NCBI GenBank assembly: GCA_023266695.1
Contig: JAHFPO010000051.1
Span: 1-14,017 of the forward strand
Source of the DNA: Hyphomicrobiales bacterium
GTDB lineage: Bacteria; Pseudomonadota; Alphaproteobacteria; Rhizobiales; Xanthobacteraceae
Length of the DNA: 14,017 nucleotides
Direction of reading: 5' to 3'
Part shown: piece after piece, positions 1-6,847 of the stretch
How positions within the stretch are numbered: the first letter of the stretch is position 1
Layout: each line of letters starts with the position of its first letter
The notes under the pieces: model-generated
Seen by the model: the letters and a program-made list of their open reading frames with translations, nothing else
The model's database searches: none
Told to the model about the DNA's origin: nothing
Made by a program: the position numbers and the translations under genes

Positions 1-19
1 CGCGCTGCGCACGAATGTT

Positions 20-58
20 ACAATATATCGTATGCCAGGCTGAAACAACAATATGTCG
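20..58. repeat. Short AT-rich direct repeat at the left edge
   Basis: Two copies of an 11-base motif, ACAATATATCG at 20-30 and ACAATATGTCG at 48-58, match at 10 of 11 positions and start 28 bases apart. They lie in unusually A+T-rich DNA downstream of the creatininase stop codon. They could be an operator or promoter segment for a gene beyond the left edge, or chance similarity. No gene is supported in bases 1-78. Confidence 0.25.
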
Positions 59-78
59 CTTACCCTGCGCCAGGATTC

Positions 79-885
79 TCAGCCGCGCGGGCCTTCCTTC
101 AGCCGCTTCGGATCGAACTTGTGCACATCCTCGAGCAACTGGACAAAGGCCTTGGCGCCGTGTTCGAGCGCCTGCTCCCCCTTGTCCTTGCTCGCCGTCG
201 TGGCGTCGCCGATCGCGCCCGCCGGATTGAGATCCTGCGTCATCCAGCCGAACCCCGCCGGTCGTTCGGCGCGAAGCCGCGCGAATTCCTTCTCCATGGC
301 CATGGTAGCGGAGGCAAAATTCCCGATCTTGTCCTTGCGCACCAATTCATCGCGCCCGGCCAGCATCAGCGAGGTCTCGATCGCACCGCCGTGAAAGCCG
401 TGGAAGCGCTCGATATCGGTGAACAGCTTTTCCGGATAACCGAAGCGGCTGAAGGCCGCGGTGACCGCAAGCATGCCGAGCCGGACCCGTAGATCGCGCG
501 CCACGAGATCGAGAATCGGGCCGTTGCCGCCGTGCGAATTGACGATCACGAGTTTCCGCACGCCGGCGCGATGAACGCTTTCGCCGATCTCGTTCCAGGC
601 ACGAATGGCGGTTTCGGCCGATAGCGTGAGCGTGCCGGGAAAGGCGAGATGCTCGTCCGACTTCCCGATCCATTGCAGCGGCAGGAAAGTGACCGGAAGC
701 GCGGCCGGCAGCAGCTTGTGCACGCGCGCGAGATAGCCTTCGGCGATGAAGCCATCGGTGCCGAGCGGCAGATGCGGCCCGTGCTGTTCGACGGCGGCGA
801 CCGGAAGCACGGCAATCCAGCGCGCCGGCTCGCCGGCGCGGAAATCCTCCCAGGTCATTTCGGTCCAAAAGCGCTTGGGCAGCAT
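79..885 (-). CDS. Creatininase-family amidohydrolase
   Basis: This 268-residue protein belongs to the creatininase/creatinine amidohydrolase family, cytoplasmic metal-dependent hydrolases of cyclic or linear amides. Its N-terminus (RFWTEMTWEDF) is typical of the family and supports the ATG at 885. Likely metal-site residues are visible: E33 and H35 in AVEQHGPHLPLGTDG, D44 in the same block, H118 in NSHGGN, and E170 in HGGAIETS. Length is normal (about 240-270). The family also contains the FAPy deformylase ArfB and the mycofactocin protein MftE, so creatinine need not be the substrate. It is transcribed away from the adjacent ABC transporter genes with 130 bases between the two starts, which suggests shared control. 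No strong Shine-Dalgarno sequence precedes the start. Family assignment is firm; the substrate is unknown. Confidence 0.9.
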   Translation of the reverse strand: MLPKRFWTEMTWEDFRAGEPARWIAVLPVAAVEQHGPHLPLGTDGFIAEGYLARVHKLLPAALPVTFLPLQWIGKSDEHLAFPGTLTLSAETAIRAWNEIGESVHRAGVRKLVIVNSHGGNGPILDLVARDLRVRLGMLAVTAAFSRFGYPEKLFTDIERFHGFHGGAIETSLMLAGRDELVRKDKIGNFASATMAMEKEFARLRAERPAGFGWMTQDLNPAGAIGDATTASKDKGEQALEHGAKAFVQLLEDVHKFDPKRLKEGPRG

Positions 886-962
886 GGCGTTCTCGCACGG
901 GTCGGACGCAACCTAGGGTCCGGCCGCCGCCCTCGCAAGCGCTGCGTCCGGGCCCGGATACC

Positions 963-1010
963 TTGGATGGGCAAGAATTGCGTCCGCGCTATAAGATGCG
1001 GGACCGAGGG
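963..1010 (+). promoter_or_regulatory. Possible promoter and RBS for the ABC transporter unit
   Basis: A TATAAG hexamer at 990-995 lies in the divergent intergenic region. A possible upstream hexamer, TTGGAT at 963-968, is about 21 bases away, longer than the usual spacer, so the -35 is doubtful. A clear purine-rich ribosome binding site, GAGGG at 1006-1010, sits 5 bases before the ATG at 1016 and decides that start. The RBS is more certain than the promoter. Confidence 0.3.
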
Positions 1011-1015
1011 AAAAA

Positions 1016-2035
1016 ATGGCTCTTGCAATGTGCCGACGTTTTGTGCGCTTTGCCGCTTTCGCTGGCTCGCTGCTCCTCGTGAGCTCGCCCGCTCCAGCCG
1101 CCGACAAGGTGACCTTCGGCACCAACTGGGTCGCCGAGGCCGAACACGGCGGCTTCTATCAAGCCGTCGCCGACGGCACCTATGCGAGATACGGGCTCGA
1201 GGTCCGGATCGTCCCCGGCGGGCCGCAGATCAACAACCGGCTGCTGCTCGCGGCCGGCAAGCTCGATTTCGTGATGGGAGCGAACCTGTTGCAAGCCTTC
1301 GCCGCGGTCGAACAGAGAATCCCGACCGTCGTCGTCGCCGCCCTGTTCCAGAAGGACCCGCAGGTGCTCATCGCCCACGCCGATGCCGGCGTGGAGAGAT
1401 TCGCCGACCTGAGGCGGCTCAACATCCTGGTCTCGAAGGAAGGGCTCGCCACCTACTACCAATGGCTCAAGTCCGAGCACGGCTTCCGCGAGGAGCAGGT
1501 GCGGCCCTATACCTTCAATCCGCAGCCTTTCCTCACCGACAACAAGCTCGCCATGCAGGGCTACGTGACCTCCGAGCCCTTTGTGGTCGAGAAGCAGGGG
1601 CGCATCAAACCGAAGGTCTTTCTGCTCGCCGATCAGGGCTTTGACACCTATTCGACCACCATCGAGACGCGTGTCGAGCTCACGCAGAAGAAGCCCGACC
1701 TCGTGCGCCGCTTCGTCGATGCCTCGGTCATCGGCTGGTACAATTATCTCTACGGCGACAATCGCCGGGCGAACGAGCTGATCAAGCAGCATAATCCGGA
1801 GATGACCGACGACCTGATCTCCTATTCGATCGTCAAGATGAAGGAATATGGCATCGTCGATTCGGGCGATTCTCTGCGCTTCGGAATCGGCGCGATGACC
1901 GAGGCGCGGGTCAAAAGCTTTTTCGACAAGATGGTGAAGGCGGGCGTGGTGAAGTCCACGATCGATTGGCGCAAATCCTTCACGCTTTCGTTCGTGAATC
2001 ATAAAGTCGGCCTCGATCTGCGCCCGCAGAACTGA
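1016..2035 (+). CDS. ABC transporter substrate-binding protein (NMT1/THI5-like)
   Basis: This 339-residue periplasmic solute-binding protein is of the NMT1/THI5-like, NitT/TauT class. Residues 1-28 form a Sec signal peptide: Arg-rich start, hydrophobic FAAFAGSLLLV core, and a probable cleavage after APA. The mature N-terminus VTFGTNWVAEAEHGGFYQAVADGTYARYGLEVRI has the family pattern: an entering β-strand, the HGGFYQA segment that lines the ligand pocket in ThiY-like proteins, and then the G-Y-x-x-x-GL motif. The region around 70-95 (AAGKLDFVMGAN) is the expected second binding segment. The related ThiY binds hydroxymethylpyrimidine precursors, so a small pyrimidine-like ligand is possible but unproven. 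The gene leads a unit with ATPase and permease genes immediately downstream. The Cys-rich iron motif of yeast THI5 is absent, so this is a transporter component and not a synthase. Confidence 0.9.
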   Translation: MALAMCRRFVRFAAFAGSLLLVSSPAPAADKVTFGTNWVAEAEHGGFYQAVADGTYARYGLEVRIVPGGPQINNRLLLAAGKLDFVMGANLLQAFAAVEQRIPTVVVAALFQKDPQVLIAHADAGVERFADLRRLNILVSKEGLATYYQWLKSEHGFREEQVRPYTFNPQPFLTDNKLAMQGYVTSEPFVVEKQGRIKPKVFLLADQGFDTYSTTIETRVELTQKKPDLVRRFVDASVIGWYNYLYGDNRRANELIKQHNPEMTDDLISYSIVKMKEYGIVDSGDSLRFGIGAMTEARVKSFFDKMVKAGVVKSTIDWRKSFTLSFVNHKVGLDLRPQN

Positions 2036-2052
2036 GGTCATTGCGCCCGCCC

Positions 2053-2856
2053 ATGTCCGCCGCCTCATCCGCCCGCGAGAACAAGTCCTCCGCGTCTTCG
2101 ACGGGCGGCCCGCTCGCCGCTTTTCGCAAGGTCGGCAAGAGCTTTCAGAACGGCGTGACCGCCCTCGACGGCCTCGATTTCACCGTCCGCGAGAGCGAGT
2201 TCCTGAGCCTGCTCGGGCCCTCGGGCTGCGGAAAATCGACGGCGCTACGCCTGATCGCCGGTCTCGCCGAGCCGAGCGAAGGCGACATTCTCTGGCACGG
2301 CGGCGCCGGCCCGCGCGAGATCGGCTTCGTGTTCCAGGAGCCGACGCTCATGCCCTGGACCACCGTCGCCCAAAACGTGCGCCTGCCGCTGCGGCTCAAG
2401 GGCATCGCCCGGCGCGCGGCGGCCCCGCGGGTCGCGGAGGCGCTTGCCCTGGTCGGCCTAGGCGATTTTCGCGACGCCTATCCGCGCGAGCTCTCCGGCG
2501 GCATGAAGATGCGCGTCTCGATCGCGCGCGCGCTCGTCACCCGGCCGCGTCTCTTGTTGATGGACGAGCCCTTCGCCGCCCTCGACGAGATCACGCGTTT
2601 CAAGCTCAACGACGATCTGCGCGCGCTTTGGAGTACGCTTCAGTGCACCGTCGTCTTCGTCACCCACTCGGTGTTCGAGTCGGTCTATCTCTCGACCCGC
2701 ATCCTCATGATGACGCCGCGGCCCGGACGCATCGCGGCCGAATTCACCATCGAGACACCGGAGCCGCGCGATGCCCATTTTCGCACGTCTCCCGAATATG
2801 GCGCTGAATGCCGCAAGATTTCCGCGGCACTCGCCCGCGTGATGGGAGAAGACTGA
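2053..2856 (+). CDS. ABC transporter ATP-binding protein (NitT/TauT type)
   Basis: This is the cytoplasmic ATPase of the importer, 267 residues from the ATG at 2053. All nucleotide-binding motifs are intact: Walker A GPSGCGKST (55-63), Q-loop glutamine Q95 in VFQEPTLMPW, signature LSGGMKMR (147-154), Walker B LLLMDEP ending at E172 and P173, D-loop D178, and switch histidine H205 in VFVTHS. The QEPTLMPW segment and the N-terminal pattern resemble the SsuB/TauB/ThiZ group. An in-frame TTG at 2041 lies 3 bases after GAGG (2034-2037) and is an alternative start; the ATG has no well-spaced Shine-Dalgarno. The residues before about 20 are Ser/Ala-rich and probably disordered. The stop codon overlaps the permease start by one base (TGATG), which indicates translational coupling. 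Confidence 0.93.
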   Translation: MSAASSARENKSSASSTGGPLAAFRKVGKSFQNGVTALDGLDFTVRESEFLSLLGPSGCGKSTALRLIAGLAEPSEGDILWHGGAGPREIGFVFQEPTLMPWTTVAQNVRLPLRLKGIARRAAAPRVAEALALVGLGDFRDAYPRELSGGMKMRVSIARALVTRPRLLLMDEPFAALDEITRFKLNDDLRALWSTLQCTVVFVTHSVFESVYLSTRILMMTPRPGRIAAEFTIETPEPRDAHFRTSPEYGAECRKISAALARVMGED

Positions 2857-3677
2857 TGGCAACGAGGCCTCCCGCGAACGAGCGCGCCGCACCGCACGCC
2901 GAAAGGCGGCTGCGTTATCTGCTGCCGGTGCTCGTCTTCGCCGCGGCGGTCATCGGCTGGGACCTGGTAGTCCGTCTCGGCTCGATTCCGCCCTATATCC
3001 TTCCCGGCCCGAGCCTCGTGATGCAGACGCTCGCCGATGACTGGGGCGTGCTTTCGGCCTCGCTCATGGTCACGCTCAAGACCACCGCGCTCGCGCTCAT
3101 CGCCGCGACCGTCGGCGGCGTTTTGCTTGCGATCCTGTTCGCGAGCTCGCGGCTGGTCGAGCTTTCGCTGTTTCCCTTCGCGGTGATTCTGCAGGTGACG
3201 CCCGTCATCGCCATCGCACCACTGCTCCTCGTCTATCTCGCACCCGATACGGCAGTACTGGTGTGCGCGTGGATCGTCGCCTTCTTCCCCATTCTTTCCA
3301 ACACTGCGCTTGGGCTCGCTTCGGTCGATCATCATTTGCGCGATCTCTTCGCCCTCTACGGCGCCGGCCGCATGAAGACGTTGTTCCTGCTCGGGATTCC
3401 GGCGGCATTGCCGTTCTTCCTCGGCGGCCTGCGCATCGCCGGCGGCCTGGCGCTCATCGGCGCCGTCGTCGCCGAAATCGCCGCCGGCAGCGCCGGTCGA
3501 GGCTCGGGCCTCGCCTATCGCATCGTCGAATCGGGCTACCGGCTCAATGTGCCGCGCATGTTCGCGGCCCTCCTGCTCATCTCGCTCGCCGGCATCGCGA
3601 TCTTCGCCGTGCTCACGCTCCTTCAGCATCTTGCGTTGCGTCGCTGGCACGAAAGCGCGCTCGCCGAGGAGATGTGA
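2856..3677 (+). CDS. ABC transporter permease (NitT/TauT type)
   Basis: This inner-membrane channel subunit has 273 residues and about six hydrophobic segments, the first at roughly 21-40 (LLPVLVFAAAVIGWDLVV). After it comes the family marker IPPYILPGPSLV, seen in SsuC/TauC/ThiX permeases. The cytoplasmic EAA-type loop that docks on the ATPase is visible as ALYGAGRMKTLFLLGIPAAL with the conserved glycine and following LP-like region, in the second half of the protein. The ATG at 2856 overlaps the upstream TGA by one base; an open frame extends further upstream, but that extension is inside the ATPase gene and lacks family character. Together with the two genes before it, this makes a complete importer: binding protein, ATPase and permease. 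Confidence 0.92.
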   Translation: MATRPPANERAAPHAERRLRYLLPVLVFAAAVIGWDLVVRLGSIPPYILPGPSLVMQTLADDWGVLSASLMVTLKTTALALIAATVGGVLLAILFASSRLVELSLFPFAVILQVTPVIAIAPLLLVYLAPDTAVLVCAWIVAFFPILSNTALGLASVDHHLRDLFALYGAGRMKTLFLLGIPAALPFFLGGLRIAGGLALIGAVVAEIAAGSAGRGSGLAYRIVESGYRLNVPRMFAALLLISLAGIAIFAVLTLLQHLALRRWHESALAEEM

Positions 3678-3679
3678 GG

Positions 3680-4621
3680 GTGAAACGCCCCCGGCCCGCG
3701 CCGCCGCGCAAGCTGCCGGCCGCGGACGACCGGCGCGCGCGCCTGATCGGCATCGGATTGATGTGCGCGACGCTCCTCTGCTTCGCCTGTCTCGACACCA
3801 TCGCGAAGTGGCTCACCCAGCACATGGATACGCTCGAGATCGTGTGGGCGCGTTATGCGAGCCACTTCTTCCTGTCGCTGGTCTTCGTCAATCCCTGGAC
3901 GACGCCGGGGCTGCTCTCGACCCGGCGGCTCTGGCTGCAGATCGGTCGCTCGGCGCTCCTGTTCGGTTCGACCGTGTTCAATTTCATCGCGCTGCGCTAT
4001 CTGCAGCTCGATCAGTCTTCGGTGATCGCATTCACCACTCCGTTCTTCGTGGCGCTCCTCGCCGGCCCCTTGCTCGGCGAATGGATCGGCTGGCGCCGGT
4101 GGATGGCGATTCTCGTCGGCTTTGCCGGCGTCATCCTGATCGCACGGCCGGGAATGGGCGGGATTCACCCGGCGGCCGCCATCTCCCTCATGGGCTGCGT
4201 CTGCTACGCGCTCTACAATATCGCGACGCGCATGCTCGCCGGCCATGACTCGACCGCGACCACGGTGTTTTATTCCGCGCTTGTCGGTTTTATCGTGGCC
4301 ACGTTGCCGGTGCCGTTCGTCTGGACCACCCCGACCGATCCCCTGGTGATCGCCGCGATGGTCGCCCTCGGCGTCTTCGGCGGGATCGGGCATCTGTTTC
4401 TGATCCTCGCCCATCGCTATGCGCCGGCGGCGATCCTCGCACCCTTCATCTATAGCCAGATCATCTGGTATATCGCCGGCGGATTTCTCGTCTTCGGCGA
4501 CGTGCCGAACGGCTGGACGCTGGCGGGCGCGGCGATCGTAGTCGCGTCCGGCCTCTACATTCTCCACCGGGAACGACTTAGGGGGGGCCAGCCTTTAGAT
4601 TCTCCACCGGGAGCGCCTTAG
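3680..4621 (+). CDS. EamA/DMT-superfamily transporter
   Basis: This 313-residue inner-membrane protein has about ten hydrophobic helices in two repeated EamA halves. The first half begins with LIGIGLMCATLLCFACLDTIAKWL; the conserved pairs FTTPFFVALLAGPLLGEWIGWRRW and IYSQIIWYIAGGFLVFGDVPNGWTLAGAAIVVASG close each half. It resembles the RarD/YdcZ-like drug/metabolite exporters, also related to S-adenosylmethionine or carboxylate carriers; the substrate is unknown. The start is GTG at 3680, 2 bases after the permease stop, with GAGGAG at 3667-3672 as RBS; GTG at 3674 is an alternative. No ATG is suitably placed. The location directly behind the ABC permease suggests co-transcription and perhaps export of a product. 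The last dozen residues (GGQPLDSPPGAP) come from a duplicated 40-bp repeat and are probably an added tail. Confidence 0.88.
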   Translation: MKRPRPAPPRKLPAADDRRARLIGIGLMCATLLCFACLDTIAKWLTQHMDTLEIVWARYASHFFLSLVFVNPWTTPGLLSTRRLWLQIGRSALLFGSTVFNFIALRYLQLDQSSVIAFTTPFFVALLAGPLLGEWIGWRRWMAILVGFAGVILIARPGMGGIHPAAAISLMGCVCYALYNIATRMLAGHDSTATTVFYSALVGFIVATLPVPFVWTTPTDPLVIAAMVALGVFGGIGHLFLILAHRYAPAAILAPFIYSQIIWYIAGGFLVFGDVPNGWTLAGAAIVVASGLYILHRERLRGGQPLDSPPGAP

Positions 4622-4630
4622 GGGGTCCGG
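4551..4630 (+). repeat. Imperfect 40-bp tandem duplication at the EamA gene end
   Basis: Bases 4551-4590 are repeated at 4591-4630. In the first 35 bases of the unit 31 match, and the last 5 are divergent. The shared core includes ATTCTCCACCGGGA followed by CTTAGGGGG. Because 40 is not a multiple of three, the second copy is read in another frame, where its CTTAG gives the TAG stop. A weaker third copy may start near 4629 (GCCGGTAGACCTCTC). The repeat straddles the end of the EamA gene and the convergent boundary with the low-GC eptA region. Confidence 0.8.
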
Positions 4631-4665
4631 CCGGTAGACCTCTCAGGGAAGCGCGATCCCGCTAT

Positions 4666-6315
4666 CTACATGGACCTGTGTTGCGATATGCACGGCGCCA
4701 AGATATCCAAGCCTTCATTATATACATCGTTCGTCAGCGCCAGCGCGCCCGTAACGGTGTGGTAGATATTGTCGTGGCTGAGATTCTTGCTGCGCTGCGC
4801 CCGCAGGCAGTCGTCGTCGATGGAAAACCGTTTCCGGTATCCGTCAGACATCCACAGAATGAGGGGCACTCGTGTCTGCTCGTCGGGCGCAATGGCATAC
4901 GGCGCGCCATGAAGATACAGGCCTTTCTCCCCGAGCGATTCGCCGTGATCGGATACGTAAATCAGCAGGCTGTCTATCTGTTCTGACACCGCCTTCAACA
5001 ATCGGATTTGTTCGGCCAGCACATGATCGGTGTACACGATCGAGTTGTCATAGGCGTTGACGATACTTTCGCGGGAGCACGCCGCCAATTCACCTGTATG
5101 GCAAGCCGGCGTAAAAACTTCGAAGCGCTCGGGGTAGCGCTGCCAGTATGTCGGGCCGTGGCTGCCAATCTGATGAAACACGATTACAGTGTTCTGCTTG
5201 ATATTCCGCATGGCCTCGGAAAGGCCGGACAGCATGATTTCGTCAAAGCATTTTCCGTACTTGCAGAGCACCGAATCGCTGTGCGCGGCGTAATTGATCG
5301 TTTTTATGCGAATAGCAACGCCCTTGCTGCCGGAATTGTTGTCCCGCCACTCGACTGCAACGCCGGCCGCACTCAACGCGTCGAGTAGATTGGATTTATG
5401 TTTGGCCGTGGATACGTCGAAAATCCGGCGGCCCTGATGCGAGAACAAGCACGGGACTGATATCGCGGTCGACGTGCCGCAGGAGAACGTATTGGTGAAA
5501 TAGTAGACGCTGTCCAACCTGGACAGTTCCGGGTTGGTCGCCCGCGCGTACTCCCCGAGCTGGAAATTGCGGCCGCGCGCCGTTTCACCGATATTCAGAA
5601 AAACAAGCAACGGCTTCACGCCGCCCGCTCCGGACCGCGATCGCATCGCAGCGCTTGCATCGGTGATGTAGCTGGCTTCCGCATTGGATCGCGTGGAGTG
5701 GAAATACTTTGCTGCTTCGAAGAGCGCATAGCCGGGATTTAGGCGGCTTCTGACGGCCTTATGCTCGCGAAGGAAGGAGGCATAATGAGCGGAGAACGTG
5801 AACATGAGCAAGATGACGACGGCCAGACCGCCCAGGACAAAAGTCAGGCGTTGCAACATTTCTTGCTTGATTCCCACCGTCGGCAGCCGGATGAGAAAAA
5901 TAAGGAAGGCAGGCAAAGCTCCTAACGCGAACACATAAAGCGCAAACCGGACGGTCACTAAGGCAGTCGCCTCTTGAGTATCGGTTTCAAGCAAATTCCG
6001 AATCATGTCCCTCCCGAAGATCACGCCATATGTGTCGATGAAATACGCTGCCGCGGCAGCCATGAAGAAGAAAAAGACAGCAACAATGCGGAGCGTCTTC
6101 TTTCCGGGAACCACCAACAGCACCGCCGCGTGAATAAATAACACAATCAGGAAAAGCGATACGACAAACAAGACGTTGTTGACCGACGTCAGGGGGACTG
6201 TTGCGATCGCCTCATTCCAAAATCGCCAGTTATACAATGCCACAATGATGAACGAGATCGCCAACGCGAATGCGACCGGCGAACGACAGGTGACTCTGGC
6301 TCGTAACCAATTCAT
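4666..6315 (-). CDS. eptA: Phosphoethanolamine transferase, EptA/sulfatase family
   Basis: This 549-residue inner-membrane enzyme has about five N-terminal hydrophobic helices (within residues 13-175) and a periplasmic alkaline-phosphatase-fold domain. It is expected to transfer phosphoethanolamine from phosphatidylethanolamine to lipid A or another envelope glycan. Catalytic features are present: NIGETAR with E244 and nucleophile T245, HQIGSHGPTYWQRYP with the conserved histidine, SDHGESLGE with D456 and H457, and H469 in YLHGAPY. The 12-residue distance between H457 and H469 equals that of the neisserial EptA zinc site (H453 and H465). Paired cysteines typical of the family are visible (NTFSCGTSTAISVPC, CKYGKC, CHTGELAAC). 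The DNA is clearly less G+C-rich than neighbouring genes (30/60 G+C at 5881-5940 against 41/60 at 2221-2280). No good Shine-Dalgarno precedes the ATG at 6315. Lipid A is the usual target, but the acceptor cannot be read from sequence. Confidence 0.92.
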   Translation of the reverse strand: MNWLRARVTCRSPVAFALAISFIIVALYNWRFWNEAIATVPLTSVNNVLFVVSLFLIVLFIHAAVLLVVPGKKTLRIVAVFFFFMAAAAAYFIDTYGVIFGRDMIRNLLETDTQEATALVTVRFALYVFALGALPAFLIFLIRLPTVGIKQEMLQRLTFVLGGLAVVILLMFTFSAHYASFLREHKAVRSRLNPGYALFEAAKYFHSTRSNAEASYITDASAAMRSRSGAGGVKPLLVFLNIGETARGRNFQLGEYARATNPELSRLDSVYYFTNTFSCGTSTAISVPCLFSHQGRRIFDVSTAKHKSNLLDALSAAGVAVEWRDNNSGSKGVAIRIKTINYAAHSDSVLCKYGKCFDEIMLSGLSEAMRNIKQNTVIVFHQIGSHGPTYWQRYPERFEVFTPACHTGELAACSRESIVNAYDNSIVYTDHVLAEQIRLLKAVSEQIDSLLIYVSDHGESLGEKGLYLHGAPYAIAPDEQTRVPLILWMSDGYRKRFSIDDDCLRAQRSKNLSHDNIYHTVTGALALTNDVYNEGLDILAPCISQHRSM

Positions 6316-6705
6316 TTTAGACGTTGCGGCCGGGCAGCAGGCGCTTTCAATCGTGACCTATTCATTGAATGACTGGCACGCGACCAAGGTTTAGCCAAAA
6401 TCCCATCATGAGCCTTGATAGCGTGTCATATCGTGTGCCGCGATCTTGCAAGCATAAACGGGCGAACCCTAGACGATCGGTGCTCGACGGCACACGAAAG
6501 ATACAAGCCGAGCTTCGAATCGTACGGCTATGATGGCTTGAATCCGGCACCTGCCCGCTAGCCTATTGCCTAGCGTCTGCGCATTATCTCGTCAATCCGG
6601 AAGGGCCCCGCCTGACCCGCATAGGCTTCGCAGAGCGGCCCCGACCAGACTTGGATTTTTTGAGTGCGCCCAGACTTCGTGATTGCTAACGTTGCGTTTC
6701 AGGGA
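6316..6705. other. Gene-free intergenic stretch, intermediate GC
   Basis: This stretch lies between the eptA start and the inverted repeat ahead of the E1 alpha gene. I find no convincing gene: short open frames here lack family features and RBS. Minor structures are a spaced 6-bp inverted repeat CGCTAG/CTAGCG (6556-6561 and 6570-6575) and a 5-bp one, TCATT-G-AATGA (6362-6372), near where an eptA promoter would lie. A T-run near 6656-6661 has no strong stem before it, so I do not call a terminator. It must contain the eptA promoter and may contain the promoter of the dehydrogenase operon. Confidence 0.6.
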
Positions 6706-6795
6706 CCTGCCGGAGGCGGCCTTGACCGTGGTCTGGTTGAGCGCAACCCCGGAGACCGTTGACAATTTTTAAAACCGCCGCCTCATACCGGCAGG
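6706..6795 (+). repeat. Nested inverted repeat ahead of the dehydrogenase operon
   Basis: The outer arms, CCTGCCGGAGGCGGC at 6706-6720 and GCCGCCT-cata-CCGGCAGG at 6777-6795, can form 15 base pairs with one 4-base bulge. Inside, GGTCTGGTTG (6730-6739) pairs with CAACC-ccgg-AGACC (6744-6757) around a 4-base AGCG loop, giving 10 pairs and again a 4-base bulge. A TTGACA hexamer (6759-6764) and TTTTT (6766-6770) follow the inner stem. It ends 52 bases before the E1 alpha start. It could be a leader RNA structure, a terminator-like attenuator, or a small palindromic repeat element. The pairing is read directly; the function is unknown. Confidence 0.6.
6759..6788 (+). promoter_or_regulatory. Possible -35 element for the dehydrogenase operon
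   Basis: A perfect TTGACA lies at 6759-6764. The region 17-18 bases downstream (TCATAC, 6783-6788) is only a poor -10 match. The hexamer lies in the loop of the nested inverted repeat. If the promoter is real, the transcript would start near 6795 with a short leader; otherwise the hexamer is chance. The sigma-54 pattern typical of acetoin operons was not found. Confidence 0.2.
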
Positions 6796-6847
6796 GCGTC
6801 AGCGACGTTGCTCACGCCCAAAAAACAAGGATGCCCAAGGCCCAGTG

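Noticed and set aside
989..2068. 359-residue minus-strand open frame opposite the binding-protein gene
   Set aside because: Antisense shadow; the plus strand has a signal peptide, RBS and family motifs.
2685..4567. Two long minus-strand open frames (321 and 314 residues) opposite the permease and EamA genes
   Set aside because: They are highly charged, Arg/Glu/Asp-rich translations typical of the reverse complement of hydrophobic membrane proteins.
6374..6390. TGGCAC resembling a sigma-54 -24 element
   Set aside because: No TTGC-type -12 element at the required spacing, so a sigma-54 promoter as in acetoin operons is not supported.
6362..6550. 62-residue minus-strand open frame in the gap after eptA
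   Set aside because: No family features, Arg/Ser-rich shadow-like composition, no RBS, and it would overlap the likely eptA promoter.
6650..6662. T-run at 6656-6661 considered as a rho-independent terminator
   Set aside because: Only a weak 4-bp stem can be drawn upstream of it.
6687..6775. Short plus-strand open stretch ending DLPEAALTVVWLSATPETVDNF then TAA, ahead of E1 alpha
   Set aside because: It could look like the remnant of a gene, but it is only about 29 codons, matches nothing I recognise and coincides with the inverted repeat.
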